From Roseovarius halotolerans (GTDB taxonomy: Bacteria; Pseudomonadota; Alphaproteobacteria; Rhodobacterales; Rhodobacteraceae), in assembly GCF_900172255.1 (NCBI RefSeq), contig NZ_FWFU01000003.1, forward strand, positions 620,001 to 684,000: DNA of 64,000 bases, read 5' to 3'. This document shows positions 17,077 through 26,422 of this stretch, piece by piece. A model generated the notes under the pieces. The model had not been told where the DNA came from. It made no database searches and was given only the letters and a program-made list of their open reading frames with translations. Within the stretch, counting starts at the first letter, position 1. Every line of letters starts with the position of its first letter. Made by a program: the position numbers and the translations under genes.

Positions 17077-18870
17077 TCACTCGCCCAGCGCGATGCCTTC
17101 GCGGCGCGGATCGGCCCCGCCGCGCAATGTCTCGCCGATCGCGATCGCCTGCAATCCAGACACCATCGGCCTCGACGAAACCTCGTATCCCATCGCCTCG
17201 AGCTCTGCCGTGAGACGCGGGGAAACCAGGCCCGCCTCGACATCGAAAACGCCGAAACGATTGACCATGTTGGGCATGCTAACCGCTTGTTGCACATCCA
17301 TTTTCCAGTCCAGATGCGCGATGATCGCCTTGACCACGTAACCGATGATCCGGCTGCCGCCGGGGCTGCCCAGGATCAGCACCGGCGCATCGTCCTTCAG
17401 CACGATGGTCGGCGCCATCGAGGATCGCGGCCGCTTGCCCGGCTCGACCCGGTTGGCGACCGGAACGCCGTCTTCATGGCTTCTGAAGGAAAAATCCGTC
17501 AACTCGTTGTTCAGCAGGAATCCCCGCACCATCAGACGCGACCCGAATGCGTTCTCGATTGTCGTCGTCATCGACAGCACGTTGCCGTAACGATCCGTTA
17601 ACGAAATATGCGAGGTCGAGGGAAACTCGATCGATTCGTCATCCGCCAGGTTCAGCGCATGATCGAATGCCGGCCGCCCCGGCTCCACCTCGGGCAGCGC
17701 GTCGTCGCCCCTCAGAAGCTGTGCGCGGCGCTCCAGATAATCCTTTGCTATCAATCCCTTGATCGGCACCGGCACGAAATCGTCATCCGCCATGTAGCGG
17801 CCCCGGTCGGCAAAGGCCAGTCGGCTCGCATCCCCGATCAGTCGCCATGCCTCCGGGCTTTCAGGCCCCATCGCGGCCAGGTCGAACGGCTCCAGCATCC
17901 CCAATATCTGTCCCACCGTCAGCCCGCCCGAAGACGGAGGCCCCATCCCGCAGACCTCATAGGCGCGGTAAGCCACGCAAATCGGCGCGCGTTCCTTCAC
18001 GCGATAGATCGCAAGGTCGGTCTCGGTCATGACCCCCGGATTGCCCTGCGCGCCGCGCACCGTCTCGACGATATCGCGCGCGATCTCTCCGCCATAGAAG
18101 GCCGCCGCGCCCTCGCTCGCGAGGCGGCGCAATGTCTCGGCATAGTCCGGGTTCCGCAACCTCTCGCCCACTTCCAAAAGGCTGTTATCGCTCAGGAAAT
18201 AGTCCCTTGTCGGGCCGAACCGCGACAGGCGGATCGCGTCCCCCGCCACCATGATCGACAGGCGCGGGCTCACCGCGAAGCCTTCCTCGGCCAGCGCAAT
18301 GGCGTCATCGAACAGCCCCGCCCAATCGGCCCGTCCCCAGCGTTCATGTGCTGCTTCCATCAACGCAGGCGTTCCCGGCACCCCTACCGAGCGTCCGCCC
18401 ACCACGGCATCATAGAACTGCAGGGGCTCGCCCGCTTCGTCCTGGAACAGGCGCGGCGTCGCCGCCAGCGGCGCGGTCTCGCGCCCGTCGAGCGTGGTGA
18501 TTTCACCGGTCGTTCCGTCGCGCCAAAGCAGGAACGCACCGCCCCCCAGACCCGAGCTTTGCGGCTCCACGAGTCCCAGCACCGCCTGCACGGCCACCAT
18601 CGCATCCGCCGCCGTACCGCCCGCGCGCAGCACTCTCGCACCGGCCTCGGCGGCAAGCGGATTGGCCACCGAAACCATCCAGTCCCGTGCCTCGACGGGC
18701 CTGCCTGCGGATTTTGCGGCCTCCGCCGCGGCAACATCGGGCGACACCGTCGCCGATGCCGCAGGCCCCGCGCCCGCCCCTTCCGGCGCAACGCTGTCGG
18801 TCGCCTGCTGCGCCCATGGCGCACCCGAAAACAGCATGGCGGCGGCAAACGCCGTCAGGATCGTTCTCAT
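17077..18870 (-). CDS. ggt: Gamma-glutamyltransferase (gamma-glutamyltranspeptidase)
   Basis: This periplasmic enzyme of about 597 residues removes or transfers the gamma-glutamyl group of glutathione and related peptides. It has a signal peptide (LTAFAAAMLFSGAPWA, cleaved before QQATDS). The precursor would self-cleave before the catalytic threonine in FPSTSHIS (about residue 417). The GGSRIIG segment near the C-terminus belongs to the oxyanion region. The start is the ATG at 18870 with GGAGG seven bases upstream. Its stop is followed by the 11-bp repeat array. The 2-hydroxyacid dehydrogenase gene ends 26 bases upstream of it on the same strand. Confidence 0.92.
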   Translation of the reverse strand: MRTILTAFAAAMLFSGAPWAQQATDSVAPEGAGAGPAASATVSPDVAAAEAAKSAGRPVEARDWMVSVANPLAAEAGARVLRAGGTAADAMVAVQAVLGLVEPQSSGLGGGAFLLWRDGTTGEITTLDGRETAPLAATPRLFQDEAGEPLQFYDAVVGGRSVGVPGTPALMEAAHERWGRADWAGLFDDAIALAEEGFAVSPRLSIMVAGDAIRLSRFGPTRDYFLSDNSLLEVGERLRNPDYAETLRRLASEGAAAFYGGEIARDIVETVRGAQGNPGVMTETDLAIYRVKERAPICVAYRAYEVCGMGPPSSGGLTVGQILGMLEPFDLAAMGPESPEAWRLIGDASRLAFADRGRYMADDDFVPVPIKGLIAKDYLERRAQLLRGDDALPEVEPGRPAFDHALNLADDESIEFPSTSHISLTDRYGNVLSMTTTIENAFGSRLMVRGFLLNNELTDFSFRSHEDGVPVANRVEPGKRPRSSMAPTIVLKDDAPVLILGSPGGSRIIGYVVKAIIAHLDWKMDVQQAVSMPNMVNRFGVFDVEAGLVSPRLTAELEAMGYEVSSRPMVSGLQAIAIGETLRGGADPRREGIALGE

Positions 18871-18896
18871 GTCCAACCCTCCCTGCGTGGCGCATC

Positions 18897-19883
18897 TTAA
18901 AGCATTGCCGGAACCACCTGATCGGGCGGACGGTGGCCGTCCTGAAAGGTCTTGATGTTCACGATCACCTTCTCGCCCATCTCGATGCGTCCCTCGACCG
19001 TCGCCGAGCCCATATGCGGCAACAACACCACGTTCTTGAGTTCGCGCAGACGCGGGTTCACCTCGGCGCCGTGCTCGTAGACATCCAGCCCCGCACCCGC
19101 GATCTCGCCCGCGCGCAGCATCCGCGTCAGCGCATTCTCGTCGATCACCTCGCCCCGCGACGTGTTCACGATCACCGCCTCCGGTTTCATCAGCTTCAGG
19201 CGCCGCGCGTTCATCAGGTGAAAGGTCGAAGGCGTATGCGGGCAGTTGATGCTCAGCACATCCATCCGCGCGACCATCTGGTCAAGGCTCTCCCAATATG
19301 TCGCTTCGAGAGCCTCCTCGATCTCGGGGCGCAACCGGCGGCGGTTGTGGTAATGAATCTGCATGTTGAACGCCGCCGCGCGCCGCGCCACAGCCTGCCC
19401 GATCCGGCCCATCCCGAGGATGCCCAGCCGCCGGCCCGACAGCCGCCCGCCGAGCAACGCGCTTGGCGACCAGCCTTCCCAGCCGCCCGACTGCATCAGA
19501 GCCAGCCCCTCGGGAATGCGCCGTGCGACCCCAAGGATCAGCGCCATCGCCATGTCGGCCGTGTCATCGGCCGAGACACCCGGCGTGTTCGACACCAGAA
19601 TGCCGTGCTGGCGGGCTGTCTGGACGTCGATATGATCGACTCCCGCCCCGTAATTCGCGATCAGCTTCAGGCTGTCACCCGCCTGCGCGATCAGCGCCGC
19701 GTCGATCCTGTCGCTCAACGTCGGCACCAGGACATCCGCCGAACGCATCGCGCTGGCCAGCGCGGCGCGGCTCAGGGGTTTGTCATCCTCGTTCAGGGTA
19801 ACGTCGAACAGTTCTGCCAGCCGGTTCTCGACCGGCGCGGGCAAGCGTCGCGTAACGACAACACTCAGACGTCCAGATGACAT
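18897..19883 (-). CDS. D-isomer-specific 2-hydroxyacid dehydrogenase (glyoxylate/hydroxypyruvate reductase type)
   Basis: This 328-residue NAD(P)-dependent dehydrogenase has the Rossmann motif GILGMGRIGQAVARRAA, VNTSRGEVIDE and the catalytic histidine in LLPHMGSAT. The family reduces glyoxylate or hydroxypyruvate, or oxidises D-glycerate. The start is the ATG at 19883, which has a strong AGGAGG just upstream; an in-frame ATG eight codons earlier lacks this. Gamma-glutamyltransferase follows on the same strand. Confidence 0.9.
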   Translation of the reverse strand: MSSGRLSVVVTRRLPAPVENRLAELFDVTLNEDDKPLSRAALASAMRSADVLVPTLSDRIDAALIAQAGDSLKLIANYGAGVDHIDVQTARQHGILVSNTPGVSADDTADMAMALILGVARRIPEGLALMQSGGWEGWSPSALLGGRLSGRRLGILGMGRIGQAVARRAAAFNMQIHYHNRRRLRPEIEEALEATYWESLDQMVARMDVLSINCPHTPSTFHLMNARRLKLMKPEAVIVNTSRGEVIDENALTRMLRAGEIAGAGLDVYEHGAEVNPRLRELKNVVLLPHMGSATVEGRIEMGEKVIVNIKTFQDGHRPPDQVVPAML

Positions 19884-19995
19884 GCACCCCCTCCTTTCAC
19901 TTTTCATACCGGCACATTGCTGCCAGAGTGGCGCAGGAACGGACGGGGCACAAGAACCCCATGCCGCTCATCGTGCAGAAATCGGATCACAGGCC

Positions 19996-20496
19996 ATGAA
20001 ATCGCTGCTTGGGTTGTTAGGCGCATTGGCGCTCTCGCTGGGGCTTGCCACGCAATCACCCGCCGCCGAACGAGGGCCGGTCACCAACCTGCCCCTGCCC
20101 CGCTTCGTGTCGATGAAGGCCAGCGAAGGCAATATCCGCCGCGGTCCCAGCCTGACACACCGGATCGACTGGGTATTCAAGCGCAAGGATGTGCCGCTGG
20201 AAATCACCGCCGAACACGGCCACTGGCGCCGCGTGCGCGACCGTGACGGCGCGGGCGGCTGGATTCACTATTCGCTGCTCTCGGGCGTGCGCACCGCCAT
20301 CGTCGAAGAGGACCTGCTGGACCTCCACGCCAAGCCCGACCCCTCAACCCTGGTCGTGGCACGGCTTGAATTCGGCGTGATCGCGCGCATCGAATCCTGC
20401 AGCGTCGACTGGTGCCGGATTTCTGCCGGCGGCTATACCGGCTGGAGTCCCAAATCCGCGATCTGGGGTGTTCGCCCGCGCGAAACCCTCGACTGA
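19996..20496 (+). CDS. Exported SH3-domain protein
   Basis: This 166-residue protein has an N-terminal signal peptide (LLGLLGALALSLGLA, cleavage near SPAAE) and two bacterial SH3-like modules. The first includes GNIRRGPSLTHRIDWVF...GWIHYSLLSG, and the second includes LHAKPDPSTLVVARLEFG...GWSPKSAIWG. Such modules usually bind peptidoglycan or peptides in the periplasm. It is divergent from the 2-hydroxyacid dehydrogenase gene. The frame is open upstream into that gene, but the ATG at 19996 begins the signal peptide. Confidence 0.88.
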   Translation: MKSLLGLLGALALSLGLATQSPAAERGPVTNLPLPRFVSMKASEGNIRRGPSLTHRIDWVFKRKDVPLEITAEHGHWRRVRDRDGAGGWIHYSLLSGVRTAIVEEDLLDLHAKPDPSTLVVARLEFGVIARIESCSVDWCRISAGGYTGWSPKSAIWGVRPRETLD

Positions 20497-20593
20497 GCCG
20501 GGCCGACGCACCGGCGGGTGCCCTCATGCACGGACCTTGTGAGAGCGTCTGCGCGGCGCCTCCGCATTGATCGGTTTTTTTTCGTTTCGGGCC

Positions 20594-20622
20594 TTGAACA
20601 GGGTCAAGGTCCAGAGTAATTA
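20594..20622 (+). promoter_or_regulatory. Sigma-70 type promoter of tRNA-Gln
   Basis: A -35 box TTGAAC (20594-20599) and a -10 box TAATTA (20617-20622) are separated by 17 bases. The tRNA begins 13 bases after the -10 box, which is a good fit for a constitutive stable-RNA promoter. Confidence 0.7.
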
Positions 20623-20634
20623 GCGCGTCACCGT

Positions 20635-20709
20635 TGGGGTGTAGCCAAGTGGTAAGGCAGCGGTTTTTGGTACCGTGTACCGTAGGTTCGAATCCTACCA
20701 CCCCAGCCA
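20635..20709 (+). tRNA. tRNA-Gln (anticodon TTG), CCA encoded
   Basis: A full cloverleaf can be folded. The acceptor is TGGGGTG paired with CACCCCA, and the D arm is GCC...GGC. The anticodon stem is GCGGT/ACCGT with loop TTTTGGT, giving anticodon TTG for CAA. The T arm is GTAGG-TTCGAAT-CCTAC. The discriminator G is followed by an encoded CCA at 20707-20709. Confidence 0.97.
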
Positions 20710-20893
20710 AGTCCTCCCGATCCTTGACCCGATGAACCGCGCGGACGCCGTGCGGTCCGGACGTGCCCCGGCTGATGACCCCGCGACGGGTGGCTCGGAT
20801 GATGTGTTGGTCGGCCACAAGTCCGCGTGGTCAGAGAACGGTCCCGGCAGGTAACGACTGGCCGGGGTCAGATTACGAAGTGGAGCATGTCAA

Positions 20894-21334
20894 ATGGCGG
20901 GTATCGTCGGTGTTTTCCGGAACGTTGTGTTCCTCGGATGGCTTTCCATTGCACTGGTTTCCACCACGATCGCGGCGGGTATCTGGGCCCTGCAGATGAC
21001 CACCACGGTCGCTGCCATGAGCGCAAAGGCAGCATCCACGGCGGTCGCGCATCGCAAACAACTGGCGAAGGCCGTCGCGAAGGCCAAGGCGAAGGCTCGC
21101 TTGCGCAGAGCCGTCGTCGCCGTTCCGATCGCCGGTGTCGCCGCTATTGGTTACTTCGAGGAGCAGGATTATCAGGAGTGGCTGGCGGAGAACCCCGACG
21201 GGACTCGCAAGCAATACGCCTGCGAGGTGGCGTCGCTGACCGCGGAGGTGGTCGACGAGGTGCTACAGGACCTACCAGGTGGCCTGCGCCCGGACCCAGA
21301 GACGGTATTGGGCTACATGCCGGAGTGTGAGTGA
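20894..21334 (+). CDS. Small membrane protein of unknown function
   Basis: I do not recognise this 146-residue protein. It has a hydrophobic segment at about residues 8-35 (VVFLGWLSIALVSTTIAAGIWAL), then a lysine/alanine-rich stretch (KQLAKAVAKAKAKARLRR). A second hydrophobic segment follows (AVVAVPIAGVAAIGYF), then an acidic soluble tail with two cysteines. This suggests two membrane passes with a basic loop between them. It lies between tRNA-Gln and a convergent phosphatase gene. The 185 bases between the tRNA and this gene, and the 149 bases after it, show no other feature. Confidence 0.6.
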   Translation: MAGIVGVFRNVVFLGWLSIALVSTTIAAGIWALQMTTTVAAMSAKAASTAVAHRKQLAKAVAKAKAKARLRRAVVAVPIAGVAAIGYFEEQDYQEWLAENPDGTRKQYACEVASLTAEVVDEVLQDLPGGLRPDPETVLGYMPECE

Positions 21335-21483
21335 CATGACCCGGCCTGCAATGCGCGGGAGAGCTGCGCCTGATCTTGGCCGGTTGCAGACTTGCTGGAA
21401 TGCGATCCGGCGGCCTCCGCTCCAAGCAAAAACCACTTGTGGCAGATATCTCCTCGCCTCCCTCCACGTCCGGTGGGCATGGA

Positions 21484-22062
21484 TCACTCGTAGTGCCGTT
21501 CCTGCCCGCCGCTGATATGGATCACGGTCCCTTGCCGAGAGGTCAGTTCGGATAGCTTGTCGTCCGGCAGGCCCGTCAGCAGGCCCCGCATGACGATCAG
21601 CGTCACCTTGTGCGACACGATCACGGCCGGTCCGGTCAGGTCGGCCAGAAACGCAGCTGTCCGCGCCTGAAGCGCCGTCAGACCCTCGTTGCCCGGTGCC
21701 TTGAAATACAGGTCGAGATCCGTCTTGCAGCGCGACACGATGTCGGGATCGCGGGCGACGCGTTCAGCAGGAGTCAGCCCTTCCCATTCGCCGCATCCGA
21801 TTTCGATCAGGCGGTCGTCGATGGTGCAGTCCCGCCCCTCCAGCGCAAGCGCGGCGGTTTCGCGGGTTCTGGTGAGGGGGCTGCAGTACAGGCCGATATC
21901 GTCCAATCCGATATCCAGCCGCTTGAGGATGCCAGCCTGCGCCTTTGCCTGCTCGCGGCCCAGATCGGTCAGGTCGGAATTCATCTGCCCCTGAATGCGG
22001 CCCGCCTTGTTCCAGACGGTTTCGCCATGCCGCAAAAGGTAGACATCGGGAATTGGGTTCAT
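21484..22062 (-). CDS. Histidine phosphatase family protein
   Basis: This 192-residue enzyme of the phosphoglycerate-mutase-like superfamily has the catalytic motif LLRHGETVWN (R10, H11), the middle acid in IGCGEWEGL and the second histidine in VIVSHKVTL. Such enzymes remove or move phosphate on small molecules. It is the last gene of the Fbp/Afu-type ABC transporter operon, 20 bases after the ATPase gene. That placement suggests it acts on the imported compound, which therefore may be a phosphate ester. The exact substrate cannot be read from sequence. Confidence 0.88.
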   Translation of the reverse strand: MNPIPDVYLLRHGETVWNKAGRIQGQMNSDLTDLGREQAKAQAGILKRLDIGLDDIGLYCSPLTRTRETAALALEGRDCTIDDRLIEIGCGEWEGLTPAERVARDPDIVSRCKTDLDLYFKAPGNEGLTALQARTAAFLADLTGPAVIVSHKVTLIVMRGLLTGLPDDKLSELTSRQGTVIHISGGQERHYE

Positions 22063-22082
22063 CTTGACAGCCTGTATGTGTT

Positions 22083-23135
22083 TCAGAGAATGACCGCGCT
22101 GGAGGTATTGGCGACCAGATGCACCTGTGCCCCCGGATCGAACCAGTCCCGCCCGGCACTGTGACTTTGATCGACGACAATCTCGGCGCCCGCGACCTTG
22201 ACCAGATACCGGATCTGACTGCCCAGAAACTCGCGGTGCAGCACCTCGCCTTTCAGGGCGTCCTGCTCCGGGGCCTGCGTCATCGAGATGTTCTGCGGAC
22301 GCAAGACCACGTTGCTTCCATCCAGATTACCCGAGGCCGGGATCGTGAGCACCTCGCCGGTTTTCGTGTGGAACCGCGCGACATCGCCGTCGATCTCGAC
22401 CCGGCCCTCAAAGATATTGGCGGTGCCGAGAAAGTTCGCAACGAATAGGTTGGCGGGCCGGTCGTACAATTCCTGCGGGGTGCCGATCTGCTGAATCACA
22501 CCGCCATCCAGAACCGCCATCCTGTCGGATGTGGTATTCGCCTCTTCCTGATCGTGGGTCACGAAAATGGTCGTCAGGCCCAGCTTGCGCTGAAGGTGCA
22601 AGAGTTCGCGGCGCATCTGCACGCGCAGCGACGCATCGAGATTCGACAGCGGTTCGTCCAGCAACAGAACCTCGGGTTCGACAACGACCGTGCGCGCAAG
22701 GGCGATACGCTGTTGCTGCCCCCCCGATAGCTGGTTGGGCATGCGGTCGGCCAGATGCGCCAGCCCCACCAGATCGAGCGCCGCGTCCACGCGGTCTCTG
22801 ATCTGCTTTGCAGGCACCCGGCGTTCCCTGAGGCCGAAACCGACATTGTCGCGCACGCTCATATGCGGCCAAAGGGCGTATGACTGAAACACCATGCCGA
22901 CATTGCGTTTCCACGGGTCAAGCCCGACAACATCGCGATCCCCGATGAGGATGCGCCCCTGTGGCGTCGGGCCGAACCCGGCAATCGCGCGCAGCAATGT
23001 GGATTTGCCCGATCCCGAGGGGCCGAGGAAGGCGAAAAACTCTCCGGGGCGAATATCGAGGTTCACGCCGCGCAGGACCTGTGTCTCGCCGAACGACAGG
23101 TGCAGGTCTTCGATCTTGATGCCGGTCTGGTCCAT
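22083..23135 (-). CDS. ABC transporter ATPase, Fbp/Afu/Pot type
   Basis: This 350-residue ATPase has Walker A (GPSGSGKST), signature ([11 protein letters not shown]), Walker B (VLLLDEPLSNLD) and the switch histidine (FVTHDQEEA). A C-terminal TOBE-like regulatory domain follows after about residue 240. It energises the two-domain permease at 23154. The family is often annotated as iron(III) importers, but Afu- and phosphonate-type members carry organophosphates. The surrounding phosphatase and Pgt-like sensor favour the latter. Confidence 0.9.
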   Translation of the reverse strand: MDQTGIKIEDLHLSFGETQVLRGVNLDIRPGEFFAFLGPSGSGKSTLLRAIAGFGPTPQGRILIGDRDVVGLDPWKRNVGMVFQSYALWPHMSVRDNVGFGLRERRVPAKQIRDRVDAALDLVGLAHLADRMPNQLSGGQQQRIALARTVVVEPEVLLLDEPLSNLDASLRVQMRRELLHLQRKLGLTTIFVTHDQEEANTTSDRMAVLDGGVIQQIGTPQELYDRPANLFVANFLGTANIFEGRVEIDGDVARFHTKTGEVLTIPASGNLDGSNVVLRPQNISMTQAPEQDALKGEVLHREFLGSQIRYLVKVAGAEIVVDQSHSAGRDWFDPGAQVHLVANTSSAVIL

Positions 23136-23153
23136 TCTTCCGTCTCCGCCTTT

Positions 23154-24908
23154 TCAGTGCATATCGGCCGAAGCCTTGGCCTTCTTGTCGCGTTCGATAA
23201 TGACCTGGGATGCCAGCGTGCCAGCGGCTACCAACAATACCGCCACCACACCAAGCGCGGCCCCTGCCCCGCGTCCCGACGGCGTCTGCATGAACAGGTA
23301 GATGCCATAGGCCAGCGGCGCATCCTGATTGGAGCTGACCAGCATGATGGTGGCCGACAGTTCGACTGCTGCGGTGGCAAAACTGGTCACGAATCCCGCC
23401 AGCAGACCGCCCTTCATGAGCGGCACGACGATCTTGTAGATGGTGCGCTTCTTCGTGGCGCCGAGGCTCTCGGCGGCTTCCTCCAGAGCAAGGCTGACCT
23501 GCTGCAGCGCCGCCATGCAGGCGCGCAGCGCATAGGGCAAACGGCGGATCATCAGCGCGAGGGCGATCACCACCCACCAGCTGGCCAGCGGTTCGCCGAC
23601 AAACGGCACATCGACGCTGTGGAAGGTCCGCAGATATCCGATCCCCAGCACCACGCCCGGCACGGCGAGCGCCGCGGTCGCCAGGTAATCGAGCCCCTTG
23701 CGGCCAAAGATATTGGTGCGCAGCACGATATAGGCGATAGCCGTTCCAAGGATCACGTCCGCTGTGGCGGCGATCCCGGCATAGAGCAGGGTATTCATAA
23801 TGAAGGACTTGGAGCCTTCCCACATCGTCACGTAGTTCTGCAGGGTGTAGCCGTCAGGCAACGGAGCGAAAGACCATATCGTGCCGAAGGACAAGAGCGT
23901 CAGGCCGATATGAGGTGTCAGGACCAGCAACAGAATGAAGATCACGACGCCATAGGCCAGCATCTTTTCCGCCGGTTTCAGGTTGCGCTTGGCCATTCCG
24001 CCGCCGCCTTTCTGGACGGTCGCGTAATCCTTGCCGCGCATGAACAGGAACGACGCCCACAATGAAAGCACCGAAAAGACGACCAGAATGACTGAAATCA
24101 CGTATCCCATCGGATCGCTGATCCCGATGGACGAAATCCGCAGATAGGCCTGCGGGGCCAGCATGTTGTTGACGTTAAGAAGCAAGGGCGTTCCCAGATC
24201 ATCGAAAACCTTGATGAAAACCAGCGCCGCCCCGGCGATGTAGCCCGGCATCGCCAGCGGAAAGACGATCCGCCGAAACAGCCGCATCCCGTGCGAACCG
24301 AGGTTTTGCGCGGCCTCTTCCATCGAGCGGTCGATATTGCGCAACGACGCCGACAGGTTGATCAGGATGAACGGGAAATAATGGATCGACTGCACGAGGA
24401 TCACACCGTTCAGGCCCTCCATGAACGGAATGTCGAACCCGAGGTAATCGCGCAAAAGCAGGTTTACCGTGCCATTGCGCCCGAAGATCAGCTGCATCGC
24501 GACCGCGCCGACAAAGGGCGGCATGATCAGCGGAATGAACCCTAGGCTCTGGATCAGCACCGATCCCGCAAAATGAAACCGTGTCGTGATATAGGCCAGC
24601 GGCAGCGCGATCGCGGTGGCCACCACCACCGACATGGCCGAGACATAGAACGAGTTCCAGAAACTCTCACGGAACAGGGACGTGCGGAAGAAATCCAGAA
24701 AGTTCTGCAAGGTCGCGGCGCCGGTTGCCGGGTCCTGGAAGGCGACGATCATCACCTGAGCGACCGGCACCAGAAGCAACCCGATCAACAGCAGCGCGAT
24801 AAACAGCGCCACCATGTTCAGCCCCGACAGGTTCGGCACCAGCCATTTGGGCAGACGATCGGCGATTCCGGCACTCACGCCGGGCGTAGACCTGTTCGTG
24901 CTTGGCAT
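23154..24908 (-). CDS. ABC transporter permease, fused two-domain (FbpB/AfuB-like)
   Basis: This 584-residue permease contains two homologous halves, each ending in an EAA-loop: EEAAQNLGSHGMRLFRRIVFPLAMPG in the first and EEAAESLGATKKRTIYKIVVPLMKGG in the second. One polypeptide thus supplies the whole channel, as in FbpB/AfuB. The start is the ATG at 24908; the GTG three codons earlier is also possible. It lies between the binding protein and the ATPase. Two strong stem-loops separate it from the binding protein gene. Confidence 0.92.
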   Translation of the reverse strand: MPSTNRSTPGVSAGIADRLPKWLVPNLSGLNMVALFIALLLIGLLLVPVAQVMIVAFQDPATGAATLQNFLDFFRTSLFRESFWNSFYVSAMSVVVATAIALPLAYITTRFHFAGSVLIQSLGFIPLIMPPFVGAVAMQLIFGRNGTVNLLLRDYLGFDIPFMEGLNGVILVQSIHYFPFILINLSASLRNIDRSMEEAAQNLGSHGMRLFRRIVFPLAMPGYIAGAALVFIKVFDDLGTPLLLNVNNMLAPQAYLRISSIGISDPMGYVISVILVVFSVLSLWASFLFMRGKDYATVQKGGGGMAKRNLKPAEKMLAYGVVIFILLLVLTPHIGLTLLSFGTIWSFAPLPDGYTLQNYVTMWEGSKSFIMNTLLYAGIAATADVILGTAIAYIVLRTNIFGRKGLDYLATAALAVPGVVLGIGYLRTFHSVDVPFVGEPLASWWVVIALALMIRRLPYALRACMAALQQVSLALEEAAESLGATKKRTIYKIVVPLMKGGLLAGFVTSFATAAVELSATIMLVSSNQDAPLAYGIYLFMQTPSGRGAGAALGVVAVLLVAAGTLASQVIIERDKKAKASADMH

Positions 24909-24929
24909 TTTTCCCACCTTCCCCGAAAC

Positions 24930-24978
24930 CCCTCGCCGCGCTGAACGGCGAGGGTGAGACCGGCCCGAACCGGGCCGG
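24930..24978. other. Twin stem-loops between binding protein and permease genes
   Basis: Two perfect dyads lie in tandem: CCCTCGCCG / CGGCGAGGG (24930-24954, 7-base loop) and CCGGCCCG / CGGGCCGG (24960-24978, 3-base loop). Such intercistronic hairpins commonly stabilise the upstream message, so the binding protein would be made in excess of the permease. Confidence 0.65.
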
Positions 24979-24986
24979 CAAAGCGC

Positions 24987-26315
24987 TTACAGGGCTGCTG
25001 CCTGTTCGGCCAGTTCACGGGCGCGGCGGTAGTTTTCGACCACCATCGCATCCCATTCCTGTTCGACCTCGGCCTGACGGCCCTCGACCGTGTCGCTCGC
25101 CGTGCGGCGCTTCTTGGTGAAGATCGCGGCGAAATCGGGATCGAGGCTGGTGGCTTCGTCAATCGGGTTGGCCTCGATCAGGCCGCGGGCTTCGGCGATC
25201 AGGGCCTTGGCCTCGGCATTGTCGCCATCCGCGTGCTTCATCTCGGCCTTCTGAATCGCGTTCACGGCGCTGCGCAGGTCATCGAGGCGATAGGTGATCA
25301 TCACGTCGAACATCGAGTTGACCAGGTTGTAGCGCGCGCCGGATTTCTCGACGTCGAATTTCACGCTGGCGCCGATGGTCGAATCCTCGAACGGGTTGGG
25401 GAACCCTTCGGGCGCGTTGGCATAGCTCGCGGGGTTGACCGGCAGCCGCATGATCGCAGGGTCCAGAAGCACGGATTGCCCTTCGGGGGTCAGCAGGAAC
25501 TCGACAAAGGCGATTGCGCCTTGCTGATTGGGCGCGTTCTTCACCACGGCAACATTGGCCGGAACCAGGGCGGTGATCGTCGGATAGGCGAAATCGACAG
25601 GGAACCCTGACGCCTTGGACGAGAACCCGAAGAAATCGATCACGATCCCCAGGCCGAAACTGCCGGTGTTCACCCCGTCAGGCACCCCGAAGCTGCGTTC
25701 GGTCACTGTCGAGAAGTTCCCGGCGATCCATTTCCATTTGGCCCAGCCGTCATCCCATCCGTCGCCCTGCAGGACGGTTTCGACGGTCAGGTGCGTCGTG
25801 CCGGACCGCGATGGCGCGGACATGCCGACATGGCCGTGATACTTGGGATCGGCCAGTTCCGCCCACTCGCGGGCGGGCTCCAGATCGTTCGCCTTGAGAT
25901 AGCGTTCGTTCCACATGATGCCGTATCCCGCACCCGCGAAACCGAAGTAATACCCATCCGGATCGTTCAGCGGATAGGCCCCGATCATGTCGGGAATGCC
26001 TTCGGATGCGATCTGCACCTGATCCAGCATACCGTCGCTTTTCAGGACCTCGAACGCATCCGGCGCCGACGCCCAGAAGATATCGGCGGTGTTATCGCTT
26101 GCGATTTCCTGGATATACTTCACCCCGGCCGAGGTTTTCTTGTTCAGAACCTCAAGGTCGTATTCGGGATGTGCCGCCTCGAAGGCCGCTTCGATCGGGC
26201 CGGTCATCGAGTCGGGGAACGATGTGATGACCGTGATCGACCCTTCGGCCACAGCCGTGCCGCCCGCCAGCGCAGTCGCGGCCAGTGACGAGAAGAACAA
26301 ATGTTTCAAATTCAT
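24987..26315 (-). CDS. ABC transporter substrate-binding protein (Afu/PgtC-like)
   Basis: This periplasmic receptor of about 442 residues belongs to the iron/organophosphate type-2 binding protein group. It has a signal peptide (FFSSLAATALAGGTAVA, cleaved near EGSITV). The start is ATG 26315, preceded by GGGAGGG. Conserved stretches are ITSFPDSMTGP, VLNKKTSAGVKYIQEI, ADIFWASAPDAFEVL, ARSGTTH-like SRSGTTHLTVE and RSFGVPDG. Several of these recur in the sensor-linked binding protein at 29653. I see no clear tyrosine pair in the second lobe as used by FbpA for iron. The long helical C-terminal extension (about residues 330-440) is shared with the paralogue. Confidence 0.88.
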   Translation of the reverse strand: MNLKHLFFSSLAATALAGGTAVAEGSITVITSFPDSMTGPIEAAFEAAHPEYDLEVLNKKTSAGVKYIQEIASDNTADIFWASAPDAFEVLKSDGMLDQVQIASEGIPDMIGAYPLNDPDGYYFGFAGAGYGIMWNERYLKANDLEPAREWAELADPKYHGHVGMSAPSRSGTTHLTVETVLQGDGWDDGWAKWKWIAGNFSTVTERSFGVPDGVNTGSFGLGIVIDFFGFSSKASGFPVDFAYPTITALVPANVAVVKNAPNQQGAIAFVEFLLTPEGQSVLLDPAIMRLPVNPASYANAPEGFPNPFEDSTIGASVKFDVEKSGARYNLVNSMFDVMITYRLDDLRSAVNAIQKAEMKHADGDNAEAKALIAEARGLIEANPIDEATSLDPDFAAIFTKKRRTASDTVEGRQAEVEQEWDAMVVENYRRARELAEQAAAL

Positions 26316-26422
26316 GGAACCCTCCCAGATATCCTCGCGCTCCTCCAGCGCCCGCAAACTGTGTCGGCAACCGGAGAAGCGATCAAATTTCTTGCGAAAA
26401 TCGGGGTTTGCGGGTGGCTTTA

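Noticed and set aside
20553-20584. Possible terminator before tRNA-Gln (GCGG...CCGC then a run of eight T)
   Set aside because: The T-run is about nine bases away from a weak four-base-pair stem, so it does not form a convincing intrinsic terminator.
20594-20607. FNR-like TTGAA-N4-GTCAA before tRNA-Gln
   Set aside because: The TTGAAC is better explained as the -35 box of the tRNA promoter, with a 17-base spacer to TAATTA.
22083-24908. Iron(III) importer annotation for the Fbp-type ABC genes
   Set aside because: I see no iron-type tyrosine pair in the second lobe of the binding protein, and the phosphatase and Pgt-like sensor fit a phosphorylated ligand better; iron is kept only as an alternative.
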